From UBA2357 sp002344625 (GTDB taxonomy: Bacteria; Pseudomonadota; Gammaproteobacteria; Burkholderiales; Rhodocyclaceae): a DNA stretch of 64,000 bases. Positions 7,754 through 16,498 of the stretch are shown here, piece by piece. The first letter of the stretch is position 1. Each line of letters begins with the position of its first letter. The DNA lies in assembly GCA_937995335.1 (NCBI GenBank), contig CALKIH010000037.1, positions 1 to 64,000 on the forward strand. The letters are read 5' to 3'. A program made the translations under genes and the position numbers. A model generated the notes under the pieces. The model searched no databases. It worked only from the letters and a program-made list of their open reading frames with translations, and was not told the DNA's origin.

Positions 7754-9028
7754 CTACGGGCAGATTTCCTGCATCATCTTGCGCAGCGTCGTCTCGCGAT
7801 CCTGCGAAATGGTTCGGGAGGACGACAGGATCCAGGAAGGTCTGTTGTCGCAGTAGTATCTGCCAAGATCGGCATCCTCCAGCCACCCCCCGCAACGGGC
7901 CGCCGGTCGGCAGCTCACCTGATTGAAGCACTTGCCGTAGCTGGTGCACGAACGCACGGGATCCCGCACCACGTCGCATACGGCGATGTTTGCCTCGGCT
8001 TGCTTGCGGCAATCATCCGCCCTCTTGGTGCCTTGATCGCCGACGGCATCAGGTTTCTCATCCGATGACAAGATCGCGCCAACAATGGCTGCTCCCACAG
8101 CGACAGCACCCAGCGCTGTGGCGAAATCATCTTTTGACGTTGGCCGTGCCGCCATGGTCGCCCGTGTTTCGGCTGCCTTGGAATGACCCTGTCGGGCCGC
8201 TCTATCAAGCCAGAGTTCGGCCTGGGTCAGATCACGCGGGACGCCATACCCCCCGCCGTAGCTGATCGCCAGGTTGTACTGGGCATTGGCGTCTCCTTGC
8301 TCCGCAGCCCGGCGAAACCAGCGTACCGCTTCGGTGTCGTTCTGCGCGACACCCTGTCCGCTCGCGTACATGACGCCCAGACTGTTCTGTGCGTCCGCGT
8401 TACCCTGCTCTGCCGCTTTGCGGTACCAATGCAGCGCTTGTCCGGCATCCTGGGCAACGCCCTGCCCACTCTGGTACATCACGCCCAAATTGTTTTGTGC
8501 GTCCGCATGGCCCTGTTCCGCCGCTTGACGATACCAATGCAGCGCTTGCGCGGCATCCCGGGCGACGCCTTGCCCATTCTGGTACATCACCCCAGCGTTG
8601 TACTGCCCGTACATGTCTCCTTGCTCCGCCGCACGCAGATACCAACGTATCGCTTCGGCATGATCTCGTGAAACCCCCCGCCCCTGGAAGAACATCATGC
8701 CAAGCTCGATCTGCGCACCTTCGTGCCCCTGTTCTGCCGCCTGGCGAAACCAATGCAACGCTTCGGCATCGCTTTGCGCGACGCCGTACCCGGACAGATA
8801 CCTCGTTCCCAAATCGAATTGCGCGACCGCACTCCCCTGTTTCGCATGCGCCAGCGTCATCTCGACACGCCTCGCATCAATGGCCTCCTCATAGTTTTGC
8901 TGCTCAGTCCGGTTCGGTAGCGTGATTTCCTGCGCCAACACAAGATTGGGTAACCCAGAAAACACTACCGCCGCGAGAACGACCGACATGCGGACGATAT
9001 GCCACATATATTTTGTGCCCTCACCCAT
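7754..9028 (-). CDS. Secreted Sel1-repeat protein
   Basis: Translation from 9028 gives 424 residues: a signal peptide (MWHIVRMSVVLAAVVFSG, cleavage after LVLA), then six tandem Sel1/TPR-like repeats of about 36 residues with the pattern AEQG.A.AQ..LG.MY..G.GV..D..A.HW, and a C-terminal Cys-rich tail. The start is supported by GGAGG 5 bases upstream; an alternative ATG at 9085 with GAGG would add 19 residues before the signal. Sel1 proteins mediate protein-protein contacts in the envelope. The tail has a small hydrophobic stretch (AVAVGAAIVGAIL) and about eight cysteines, which suggests disulfides. Repeats 3-5 are nearly identical, so recent internal duplication is likely. Confidence 0.8.
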   Translation of the reverse strand: MGEGTKYMWHIVRMSVVLAAVVFSGLPNLVLAQEITLPNRTEQQNYEEAIDARRVEMTLAHAKQGSAVAQFDLGTRYLSGYGVAQSDAEALHWFRQAAEQGHEGAQIELGMMFFQGRGVSRDHAEAIRWYLRAAEQGDMYGQYNAGVMYQNGQGVARDAAQALHWYRQAAEQGHADAQNNLGVMYQSGQGVAQDAGQALHWYRKAAEQGNADAQNSLGVMYASGQGVAQNDTEAVRWFRRAAEQGDANAQYNLAISYGGGYGVPRDLTQAELWLDRAARQGHSKAAETRATMAARPTSKDDFATALGAVAVGAAIVGAILSSDEKPDAVGDQGTKRADDCRKQAEANIAVCDVVRDPVRSCTSYGKCFNQVSCRPAARCGGWLEDADLGRYYCDNRPSWILSSSRTISQDRETTLRKMMQEICP

Positions 9029-9129
9029 CCGATCCTCCATTTCATGCATGTTCAAAGAATGCCCAATATCAGCATCACTATTCATTGTGTGCCCTCTTCC
9101 AGTACGTACAGCGCCGATGTACTCGAGGT

Positions 9130-9384
9130 CTAAGCAAGTAATGCGCACGATGGTTTCGTCGATGAATCCGGGGGCGTCGCCGTAGTCCGCGAAGTGCTGA
9201 AGAGTCTCCACGACAAGGGCCAGTGTCGGCTTTCCGTCTCCACCGTGTCGAGCAGTCGGCATAGGGACTGCGCGACCACCGGCAGCGGCAGGAGGAGAAC
9301 GGCCATGGCAAACGCCAGGGACTTCGGGGCGCGGCCAGGTGGAACCGGATCAGGCCGGTGGATGCGGGTGAGTCTGGATTTCAT
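9130..9384 (-). CDS. Small exported protein, possibly frameshifted
   Basis: An 84-residue frame starting MKSRLTRIHRP, with GGAG six bases before the ATG and a signal peptide (AFAMAVLLLPLPVVAQS). After about residue 50 the sequence is low in coding character. The neighbouring phase (open from 9262) instead reads GKPTLALVVETLQHFADYG and continues in a protein-like way to about 9085. One base change near 9250 would join the two into a roughly 100-residue secreted protein. The family is not recognised. Confidence 0.35.
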   Translation of the reverse strand: MKSRLTRIHRPDPVPPGRAPKSLAFAMAVLLLPLPVVAQSLCRLLDTVETESRHWPLSWRLFSTSRTTATPPDSSTKPSCALLA

Positions 9385-9445
9385 CGTCTGCTCCGGTGAG
9401 GTGGGGGCAGTGCTCATGCGTTTCTCCATCCATGCATTTCATGTT

Positions 9446-9643
9446 TCAGTGTCGCCCCTCATCGGCCGGGCACCCTGCGGTCGGGCTTGCGTTCTTCCCG
9501 TTCGGGCAGACGAAGGGCGGCGTGCCCCCCGGCAGCCCGCCGCACGTCGTTGCGCTTGCCGTCGTCGCAGGCGGCGACGCGCAGCCCGCGACGACGATGC
9601 AGCACGCGCCGAGCCCCACCCATTGCGCGATCCGCCGATTCAT
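9446..9643 (-). CDS. Small lipoprotein
   Basis: A 65-residue protein with a type II signal peptide: MNRRIAQWVGLGACCIVVAGC, with lipobox VAGC. The mature part is short, rich in Thr/Pro/Gly and holds further cysteines (TTCGG, FVCPNG, AGCPAD). Its ATG overlaps the stop of the upstream 76-residue gene (ATGA), so the two are translationally coupled. The function is unknown. Confidence 0.55.
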   Translation of the reverse strand: MNRRIAQWVGLGACCIVVAGCASPPATTASATTCGGLPGGTPPFVCPNGKNASPTAGCPADEGRH

Positions 9644-9870
9644 CGGGCCACCGCATTCCACCAGGTGAAGCGGTCCCGTCTCGGAAACTGGAAATCGTCC
9701 CGCTGGCAGCACAGATCGGGCCGGTCGGGATCAGGTGGCACGTGATAGCTGGTATAGCGCCCACCGTACACGTCCGTGTCGCGGCGAATCCGGTCCTTCA
9801 GGCGGACGACCTCTTCGCGGCGCCGATGCCGGGGCAGCGTGACGAAGGGTCGGCGCTTGCGGTCGGTCAT
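9640..9870 (-). CDS. Small basic hypothetical protein
   Basis: A 76-residue Arg/Asp-rich protein (MTDRKRRPFVTLPRHRRREE...) with GGAGAA eight bases before its ATG. It has no signal peptide or known domain. It overlaps the downstream lipoprotein gene by 4 bp, which supports both as real genes. The family is not recognised. Confidence 0.5.
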   Translation of the reverse strand: MTDRKRRPFVTLPRHRRREEVVRLKDRIRRDTDVYGGRYTSYHVPPDPDRPDLCCQRDDFQFPRRDRFTWWNAVAR

Positions 9871-9948
9871 GGTCGGCGTTCTCCAGAAAATCGTTTCCGA
9901 AGGCCATATTGTCTGCGGCGCGCCGATGACGGCAAGTAATCGTTGCCG

Positions 9949-11370
9949 TTAGGTCACCAGTGCCGCGACATCGGAGCGGGGAATGCGCAGCGTCACCTCG
10001 AACCCCGGATGGGTATTCCGCAGGTGGATTCTGGCGCCGTGGCGGATGGCGACCGCCTGCACGTAGCGCAGCCCGAACCCATGGCCCGCTGCCGGCCCCT
10101 GCGCCCCGGCCGCGATCAGTTCCGTCAGATCCTCGCTCGGCGCGCCCGGCCCCCGGTCCTGAACCGAGATCGTCACGGCCTGTTCCTCCGCCCGCACGAC
10201 GACGCTGACCGTGCCGTCCGGCGGCGAGTGCTTCAGGGCATTCTCGATCAGGTTCATCAGTGCGCCGCGCAGATGTTCCTCCACGCCATGCACCCTGGCA
10301 CCGGCAGCGCCGGTGGCATCCACGATCAATTCGACGCCATCGGGCAGGCCTGTGTCGCGGTAGAGTCCGGCTGCGGCGGCGACGAGCGCCACGGGATCGA
10401 GCCCCCGGCTCTCGAAGCCCGAGCCGCTGTCCACTTTCGCAAGCGTCAGGAGATCCTGCAGCAGGCCGATCAGCCGCTCCGCGGCGTTGGCGAAGCGGGT
10501 TGCGCCATTCGCCCGGGCCTCGTCGCGCAGATGCGAGAGTTCGCGGTTCATCTCATGCGCCGCCGTCTGGCTGAATGCATCCAGCCCATGCACGAGCCGC
10601 TCGTTCTCCGCCAGCGCCTCGTTGATGTTGCCCGCCAGTTCCGCCAGTTCGTCACCGCCCTGGGTGATCTCGGGCGCGATGCGCTGCTTAAGGTCCCTGC
10701 GGCGCAGCGCCTCGAACACGGCGTTGGTGGCGGCGATGCGCCGGCGGAACTGCCGCGCGGTGCTGAGCGTGAGCACCGCCGCCAGGGCGAGGCAGCCCGC
10801 GAGCAGCACCGCCGCTGCTGGCAGGAACCGGCGCAGCAGTGCGTCCACCAGTTCCAGCCGGCGCCCCACCAGCAGCAGAACGTCGTCCTCATCCAGCAGC
10901 GGTTCTCCGCCTATGGCGATATCGTGCAGCGACCCGACCTCCGCAAGGATGCGGCCCGGCTCGACGCCAGCCTGAGCGCCGTCGAAACTCAAGCGTCCTT
11001 CCGTGATGGGCAGCCCGTTTGGCCAGTCCAGATTGCCGGCTTTTTTGGTGCCATCACGATGGACGATCAGGTAAAAGTTCCGTGCAGGCATGCCGTCTGG
11101 ATCGCTGCTCATTACGAGCCGCCAGATATCCGAGTGCAGTGCAAAGCTCCGGAAGGGGATGAAATCCGGCACAGCGCTCGCGGCGTGGACGGCCAGTGTC
11201 CGCAACTCGATTTCGATTTCAGCCTGTGCCACGCGTTCGGCGGTCTGCGTCAGGGTGAATAGGGCGGCAGCGGCCAGAACCACGTAAAGCAGCAGCGTCA
11301 GCAACAGATTGACGATCAGTACCCGCCGCAGCAGCGGCCGTCGAACTACCGCTGGCATCGCGGCATTCAT
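9949..11370 (-). CDS. Two-component sensor histidine kinase
   Basis: A 473-residue membrane kinase. TM1 is at about residues 17-40 and TM2 at about 182-204, with a roughly 140-residue periplasmic sensor between them. Then follow a HAMP-like linker, the phospho-acceptor region FSQTAAHEMNRE with H272, the N box LMNLIENALKHS (about 375) and the ATP-lid motifs DRGPGAP and GHGFGLRYV. The start codon overlaps the stop of the response regulator (ATGA), so the pair is translationally coupled. The H box deviates from the common HELR(T/S)PL form (HEMNRELSHL). The signal is unknown. Confidence 0.85.
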   Translation of the reverse strand: MNAAMPAVVRRPLLRRVLIVNLLLTLLLYVVLAAAALFTLTQTAERVAQAEIEIELRTLAVHAASAVPDFIPFRSFALHSDIWRLVMSSDPDGMPARNFYLIVHRDGTKKAGNLDWPNGLPITEGRLSFDGAQAGVEPGRILAEVGSLHDIAIGGEPLLDEDDVLLLVGRRLELVDALLRRFLPAAAVLLAGCLALAAVLTLSTARQFRRRIAATNAVFEALRRRDLKQRIAPEITQGGDELAELAGNINEALAENERLVHGLDAFSQTAAHEMNRELSHLRDEARANGATRFANAAERLIGLLQDLLTLAKVDSGSGFESRGLDPVALVAAAAGLYRDTGLPDGVELIVDATGAAGARVHGVEEHLRGALMNLIENALKHSPPDGTVSVVVRAEEQAVTISVQDRGPGAPSEDLTELIAAGAQGPAAGHGFGLRYVQAVAIRHGARIHLRNTHPGFEVTLRIPRSDVAALVT

Positions 11371-12131
11371 TCGGGCATCACCAGCCGATAGCCGAGGCGC
11401 GGCCCCGTCTCCACGCGCGGCCCTTGCTCGCAGACCGCGAGCGCCTTGCGCAGATTGGAGACGGCGACGTTGATCACGTAGTCGCGCGGCGCCACCCGGG
11501 CCTGATCCGGCCAGACCAGGCGCCACAAGACCGGGCGGCTCACCCACTCGCCCCGGTGCTCTGCCAGCACCACCAGCAGCTTGAACCACAGCGGCATCAG
11601 GTCGAGCCGCCGTCCGGCCCAGATCGCCACCTGGTTTTGCCTGCGCAGCTCGAGCGAGCCCCACACGACGACCGACGGCGGCACGCGCACCGGCGACACG
11701 CGGCGGGCCAGGGCACGCAGCCGGGCCTTGAGTTCGTCCGCATCGAAAGGCTTGTCGATGTAGTCGTCGGCGCCCTGGTCGAGGCCGTAGACGTGGTCGC
11801 CGGCGCTGGACAGGCGGCTTGCGACCAGTGTGCCGGGCGCCGCGCCCTCGATGTCGCGGAACCAGGCCAGCAGATTCAGGCCGTCCTCGCCGTCCGCCAG
11901 CATGCGGTCGAGGTAGATCAGGTCGATCGGGTCGCGCGCCAGCAACGCGCGTGCGCCCTGGACCGTTTCCGCATGCAGATGCCGCCAGCCGAGCTGGCCG
12001 ATGGAGTCGGCAACCAGGCGCGCCAGCGCGCGGTCATCCTCGACCACGAGGACGGTCAATGGGCGCGGCGGGTCGCGTGTCCAGGCGATCGTCGAGATCG
12101 GGAATCCAGGCGACTCGGATGTATCCGTCAT
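11367..12131 (-). CDS. OmpR-family response regulator
   Basis: A 254-residue regulator with a receiver domain (acidic pocket EDD at 31-33, phospho-acceptor D75 in IYLDRML, Lys in DDYIDKPF) and a C-terminal winged-helix DNA-binding domain ending GPRLGYRLVMPE. It has a 25-residue N-terminal extension before the receiver, unusual for the family; a later start is possible but none has a clear ribosome binding site. It forms an operon with the overlapping kinase gene at 9949-11370. Target genes are unknown. Confidence 0.85.
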   Translation of the reverse strand: MTDTSESPGFPISTIAWTRDPPRPLTVLVVEDDRALARLVADSIGQLGWRHLHAETVQGARALLARDPIDLIYLDRMLADGEDGLNLLAWFRDIEGAAPGTLVASRLSSAGDHVYGLDQGADDYIDKPFDADELKARLRALARRVSPVRVPPSVVVWGSLELRRQNQVAIWAGRRLDLMPLWFKLLVVLAEHRGEWVSRPVLWRLVWPDQARVAPRDYVINVAVSNLRKALAVCEQGPRVETGPRLGYRLVMPE

Positions 12132-12171
12132 GCTGTTCGCGAATCACGAGTGCTCGCGTGGCGGGTAACGG

Positions 12172-12672
12172 TCACAGCGGCGCGAGCGTGCGATAGGCGC
12201 CAGCATGAAAGATCAGGGGCGGGCGATCCTCGCGGTCGAAACGCACGACCTCCGATACGAATACCAGGTGATCGCCCCCTTCGTAGCGAATCGTGTTGCG
12301 ACACTCGAAGCGGGCGCAGCATTGGCGCAGAAGCGGCACGCCGTAAAGGCCATCGTCGATCTCGAGGCCGGCGAACTTGTTGTCGGCGCGCGAGGCAAAA
12401 GTCTGCGACAGATGCTGCTGGTCCGCCGCCAGGACGTTCACCGAGTAGTACTCGCAATTCTCGAACACCGGCAGGCTGGGCAGGTGCAGCGACATGCTCC
12501 ACACGATCAGCGGCGGGTCGAGCGACACCGAGTTGAACGAATTGACGGTGAGACCGATCGGGTCGCCGCTGCGCGCGCGGGTGGCGACCACCGCGACGCC
12601 GGTCGCAAACATGCCCAGCGTGTCGCGAAACGCGCGGGTGAATTCCTGGTGGGTGATCGGCGGCTGTGACAT
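12172..12672 (-). CDS. Flavin reductase-like FMN-binding protein
   Basis: A 166-residue protein of the flavin reductase (HpaC/ActVB-like) family. It starts with the usual FRDTLGMFATGVAVV segment, continues with GLTVNSFNSVSLDPPLIVWS (FMN-binding loop) and ends with FHAGAYRTL. Members supply reduced FMN/FAD to a partner monooxygenase using NAD(P)H. No partner oxygenase gene is adjacent, so the physiological role is open. It is probably expressed separately from the two-component genes, 40 bp downstream in the same direction. Confidence 0.8.
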   Translation of the reverse strand: MSQPPITHQEFTRAFRDTLGMFATGVAVVATRARSGDPIGLTVNSFNSVSLDPPLIVWSMSLHLPSLPVFENCEYYSVNVLAADQQHLSQTFASRADNKFAGLEIDDGLYGVPLLRQCCARFECRNTIRYEGGDHLVFVSEVVRFDREDRPPLIFHAGAYRTLAPL

Positions 12673-12837
12673 GGAAACGTGGAGAAGCGACTCTGAGTGC
12701 GGGGCGCCAGCGGCGCGGCGGCCCGTGATGGTTGAAAAGCGCGATTATCGCCGCGAAGCTCCACCGCGTCGACCGCGGTGAGGCTGCGACGGCGCCGGCA
12801 TTTCCGCCCGCGGCGACGCCAGGGTCCTGGATTCCGC

Positions 12838-12843
12838 GATAAT
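12838..12843 (+). promoter_or_regulatory. Possible -10 element of mutY
   Basis: GATAAT overlaps the first possible ATG (12842) and lies 7 bp before the second (12851). If it is used, the mRNA would begin at or near the ATG at 12851, giving a leaderless transcript. No clear -35 box is seen. Confidence 0.3.
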
Positions 12844-13921
12844 GCACGCCATGTCCGAATTCGCTCGCACCCTCCAGGCCTGGCACGCCGCCCACGGGCG
12901 CCACGACCTACCTTGGCAGAAGACCCGCGACCCCTATCGCATCTGGCTGTCGGAAATCATGCTCCAGCAGACCCAGGTGGATTCGGTGATCCCGTATTAC
13001 GCCCGCTTTCTCGCGCGCTTTCCCGACCTCGCATCGCTGGCGGGCGCGCCGGTGGACGAGGTTCTCGGCCTCTGGAGCGGACTGGGTTACTACGCCCGCG
13101 CGCGCAATCTGCACAAGGCTGCCCGCGCGCTGATGGAACATCACGGCGGGCGTTTCCCTGCGAATGCCGAGGCGATCGCGACCCTGCCTGGCATCGGCCG
13201 CTCGACCGCCGCGGCGATTGCCGCCTTCGCGTTCGATGAACGGGCCGCGATCCTGGACGGCAACGTCAAGCGAGTGCTGTGCCGGATCTTCGGCATCGAA
13301 GGCTTCCCGGGTGAGAAGGCGGTCGAGAATCGCTTGTGGGCACTGGCGGAGTCGCTGTTGCCCGAGGCAGGCATCGGCACTTACATCCAGGCCCAGATGG
13401 ACCTCGGCGCGACGCTATGCACCCGCGGCCGGCCGGCCTGCGGACGCTGTCCGTTCGCGTCCGGCTGTATCGCGCACCGGGAAGGCCGAACCGGCACGCT
13501 GCCCGCCGCCAGACCGCGCAAGGCGCTTCCGCACCGGCGGCTGCGGGTTGCGGTGATCTGCGCAGAGGGCCGGATACTGCTCGAACGGCGCCCGCCGGCC
13601 GGAATCTGGGGGGGAATGCTGAGCCTGCCCGAAATCACCGACGAAGACGTCGACGCACACGCCTGGCTCGCCAGCCGTTTCGGCCTGACCGCCACGCGCG
13701 CGAGCCCGCTGCCGGCATTGCGCCATATGTTCACCCATTTCAGCCTCGACCTGCTGCCGGTGCGACTGGACACCTCGGCGGCCGTTCGGCAATTGCATGA
13801 TCCCGTGCTCACCTGGCTGGCATCCGACGCGCTCGCGGGCGCGGCCCTGCCGACTCCGATCAGGCGGATACTCGAAAGCCTCGACGCGCCCGGCGCCCTG
13901 CTCCCGCTCGAGACGGCGTAG
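12842..13921 (+). CDS. mutY: A/G-specific adenine glycosylase
   Basis: A 359-residue base-excision enzyme that removes adenine opposite 8-oxoguanine. Catalytic E38 (WLSEIMLQQTQ), the helix-hairpin-helix LPGIGRSTAAAI (115-126), catalytic D139 (DGNVKRV) and the iron-sulfur cluster loop C193-x6-C200-x2-C203-x5-C209 are all present. The C-terminal part from about 230 is the NUDIX-like 8-oxoG recognition domain. Two in-frame ATGs (12842 and 12851) are possible; the second has a better position relative to a -10 element. It converges on the LON-domain gene. Confidence 0.95.
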   Translation: MHAMSEFARTLQAWHAAHGRHDLPWQKTRDPYRIWLSEIMLQQTQVDSVIPYYARFLARFPDLASLAGAPVDEVLGLWSGLGYYARARNLHKAARALMEHHGGRFPANAEAIATLPGIGRSTAAAIAAFAFDERAAILDGNVKRVLCRIFGIEGFPGEKAVENRLWALAESLLPEAGIGTYIQAQMDLGATLCTRGRPACGRCPFASGCIAHREGRTGTLPAARPRKALPHRRLRVAVICAEGRILLERRPPAGIWGGMLSLPEITDEDVDAHAWLASRFGLTATRASPLPALRHMFTHFSLDLLPVRLDTSAAVRQLHDPVLTWLASDALAGAALPTPIRRILESLDAPGALLPLETA

Positions 13922-13939
13922 GCACCGCCCACGCGCGCA

Positions 13940-14569
13940 TCACGCCGCCCCCAAGCCCTGTGCGGCCAAGTAGTCGCGCAGCGCATCGAGCCGCAGCAAG
14001 GGGTCGTCAAGTTCCAGGAGCGACTGCCGCGTCGATAGCTCCAGCGGCAACACGCTGGCGAGCCGCATGCCCACCCAGCCGGCCTCGTCGAGCCGGTGTG
14101 GCGTTGGGAAATGCGTGGGCCCGACATCCTCGATGATCGCGGCGAGCAAGGCCACCAGGGTCGAATACTCGCCATCGAGCGGGTGTTCGACCAGTTCGGG
14201 CAGCCACTCGACCTCGCCGAGCAGGAGCCCGTTCTCGCCGGTTTCGGTACGATGGATGCGATAACGCCGCCCGCCTCGCGTCATCACCTGCAGCACACCC
14301 GGCTGGGCCATGTCGCACGCCGTGATGCGTGCGCTCACGCCGATCGAATGGGGAATCGCGGGCAGGCCGACCTCGAGCCCCTCGGCAATGAGGTTGACGC
14401 CGAACACCGAGTCTTCGCGCAGGCAGCGCGTGACCATGTCCATGTAGCGCGCCTCGAAGATGCGCAGCGGCAGCACGCCGTCGGGAAACAGCACGGTCTG
14501 GAGCGGAAAGATCGGCAGCAAGGCACTCGGGGAGGCCGACGCGTCAGCGGCAGATTTGGGGGTATTCAT
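13940..14569 (-). CDS. LON peptidase substrate-binding-domain protein
   Basis: A 209-residue stand-alone LON N-domain protein: LLPIFPLQTVLFPDGVLPLRIFE at the N-terminus is the domain signature, and there is no ATPase or protease part. Such proteins are widespread in proteobacteria (YcbN/Lon_substr_bdg type) with poorly known roles, perhaps as adaptor or substrate binder. Its ATG overlaps the ubiX stop codon by 4 bp (ATGA), so it is co-translated with ubiX. Confidence 0.8.
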   Translation of the reverse strand: MNTPKSAADASASPSALLPIFPLQTVLFPDGVLPLRIFEARYMDMVTRCLREDSVFGVNLIAEGLEVGLPAIPHSIGVSARITACDMAQPGVLQVMTRGGRRYRIHRTETGENGLLLGEVEWLPELVEHPLDGEYSTLVALLAAIIEDVGPTHFPTPHRLDEAGWVGMRLASVLPLELSTRQSLLELDDPLLRLDALRDYLAAQGLGAA

Positions 14570-15213
14570 CGCTCGGCGCCTCCGGTCGCGGCCTCACCCC
14601 AGCGCCGCATCAGCGCGTGCGGCACCCGCAACTGGTCGAGGATGCGTGCGACCACGAAGTCGACCATGTCGTCCACCGTCTCCGGGCGGGTGTAGAAACC
14701 CGGGTTGGGCGGCAGGATCACCACCCCGAGGCGGGCGAGCTTGAGCATGTTTTCGAGGTGGATCGGCGAAAACGGGGTCTCGCGCGGCACCAGTACCAGC
14801 CTGCGCCCTTCCTTGATCGCCACGTCGGCGGCCCGCTCGATCAGATTCTGCGACAGGCCAGCCGCGATCGATGCGAGCGTGCCCATCGTGCACGGGCACA
14901 CCACCATCGCATCGGCCGGGTTGGAGCCGGAAGCGAGCGGCGCGAACCATTCTTCGCGGCCGAATACCCGCAACTGCCCCGGCCCGGCACCGAAGCGCCG
15001 CGCCAGCTGCGCCTCGAGCTCGGCGGGGCGCGACGGCAGCTCGAGGTCCATCTCCTGCCGCGCCACGATCTGCGCCACCTGCGAGTACAGCAGCCACACG
15101 GTCGTGCCCGCGTCGAGCAGGCACTCCACCAGGCGCAGGCCGTAAGGCATGCCCGATGCGCCGGTCAGGGCGACCGCGACGGTGGCGGGAGGGGTGGCTT
15201 CCAGATAGGTCAT
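14566..15213 (-). CDS. ubiX: Flavin prenyltransferase UbiX
   Basis: A 215-residue enzyme that attaches a prenyl group to FMN, making the prenyl-FMN cofactor of UbiD-type decarboxylases in ubiquinone synthesis and aromatic metabolism. The N-terminal GASGMPYG motif (FMN binding), CPCTMGTLA (about 105) and the C-terminal RETPFSPIHLENM segment with the conserved Glu/His are visible. No ubiD gene is nearby. It starts a short leftward unit with the overlapping LON-domain gene, 12 bp after the ABC substrate-binding protein gene, so it may be read from the same transcript. Confidence 0.92.
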   Translation of the reverse strand: MTYLEATPPATVAVALTGASGMPYGLRLVECLLDAGTTVWLLYSQVAQIVARQEMDLELPSRPAELEAQLARRFGAGPGQLRVFGREEWFAPLASGSNPADAMVVCPCTMGTLASIAAGLSQNLIERAADVAIKEGRRLVLVPRETPFSPIHLENMLKLARLGVVILPPNPGFYTRPETVDDMVDFVVARILDQLRVPHALMRRWGEAATGGAER

Positions 15214-15225
15214 CGGCTTCCGGCG

Positions 15226-16437
15226 CTATTCGAGATAGTCGCTGATGATCTCCCAGCGCCCGCCGCGAACCTGCGCGAGCCGTCCCTGGCGATTGCCGAG
15301 ATGATCCTGTGCACTGAAACGATACGCCGGCCCGCCGAAAAAGTCGCGACCGGTGTGCAGATTCTCCAGCACCGCGACGAAGCCCTCGACCGTCAGTTCG
15401 GGGCCGGCGCGCGTCGCAGCCTGCGCGAACAGGTCGGCGATCGTGTAGCCCATCGCGCCCCATACGTTCGGCGCCACGCCGAAGCGCGCCCGGTAACGCC
15501 CGATCCAGGCGGCCAGTTCGGGGCTGGCGGTCTCGGCATAGGGATGGGGCAGCACCGCGACCCCGTACAAGCCCTCGACCGCGGCGCCACCCAGTTCGTG
15601 GGTCTGCGCCGAATAGCCGGACGCGGTCACCAGCATATCGACGTTCCAGCCGAGCTTGCGCGCCTCGGCCATCGCCGCGACGGTTTCGCGCACCACCGTC
15701 GCGAGCACGACCAGATCGCATTCGGCCGCCCGCAGACGGGCGATCTGGCTCGACAGGTCGGTCGCACCGCGCTTGTAGCTGGTTCGCCCGGCCAGGCTCG
15801 CCCCACTGGCCGCAAGACCCGCCTCGACCCCTTTCATCACTTCGAGGCCATAGTCGTCGTCCTGGTACAGCAGGCACGGCCGGGCATAGCGACCGGACGC
15901 CAGCATGTGGCGCGTCGCCGCGTTCATGTAGTCCTGGTACGGCGCGAACATCTGGAACTTGAGCGCCTCGAGCGGCGTGTAGGTCGATTCGTGGGGCGAG
16001 AACGGAAACAGATGCGGACGCCCGGCCTCGATGATCAAGGGCATCGTCGCCATCACCACCGGCGTGCCCATGTTGGCGAGAAAGGCGAACACGTCGTCGC
16101 GCTCGATCAGCTTGCGCGCGGCCAGCACCGCCTTCTTGGGGTCGTAGGCGGCGTCTTCGACCGCGAGCCGCAGCTTGCGGCCATGGATGCCGCCGCTCGC
16201 ATTGATCTCGTCGAAGCGCATCAGCATGCCGTCGCGCACCGGCGCGCCGAGCATCGCAATCGGGCCGGACAAATCCTGAATGCTGCCGACCACGATCTCG
16301 GTCGCACTCACCCCCGGCGCCGCCGCGGTGGCGGCCGGCGTCACGGACAAGGCCAGGACCACCAGGCACGAAGCGAACGGCCTCGACAACAGCCACCCGA
16401 GGCGGGCGGATGCGATGGTGAAAGAGAAAGCGCGCAT
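15226..16437 (-). CDS. Branched-chain amino acid-type ABC substrate-binding protein
   Basis: A 403-residue periplasmic binding protein of the LivK/Leu-Ile-Val family (type 1 fold). A signal peptide (about residues 15-38, ending ATAAA) is followed by VGSIQDLSGPIAMLGAPVRDG, the usual ligand-binding start. It may bind amino acids, amides or aromatic compounds. The start at 16437 avoids overlap with the permease gene; the frame is open to 16518. It is last in a livH-livM-binding protein cassette with no ATPase genes. Confidence 0.85.
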   Translation of the reverse strand: MRAFSFTIASARLGWLLSRPFASCLVVLALSVTPAATAAAPGVSATEIVVGSIQDLSGPIAMLGAPVRDGMLMRFDEINASGGIHGRKLRLAVEDAAYDPKKAVLAARKLIERDDVFAFLANMGTPVVMATMPLIIEAGRPHLFPFSPHESTYTPLEALKFQMFAPYQDYMNAATRHMLASGRYARPCLLYQDDDYGLEVMKGVEAGLAASGASLAGRTSYKRGATDLSSQIARLRAAECDLVVLATVVRETVAAMAEARKLGWNVDMLVTASGYSAQTHELGGAAVEGLYGVAVLPHPYAETASPELAAWIGRYRARFGVAPNVWGAMGYTIADLFAQAATRAGPELTVEGFVAVLENLHTGRDFFGGPAYRFSAQDHLGNRQGRLAQVRGGRWEIISDYLE

Positions 16438-16498
16438 GTTCGGTTCCCGTGAAAAAGGCAGGCCCGCATTCTCACCCGCCGGACACACTGCCGTCATC

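Noticed and set aside
14617..16452. Plus-strand frame of 611 codons opposite ubiX and the binding-protein gene
   Set aside because: Both real genes on the other strand are recognised, and the frame has no conserved motif.
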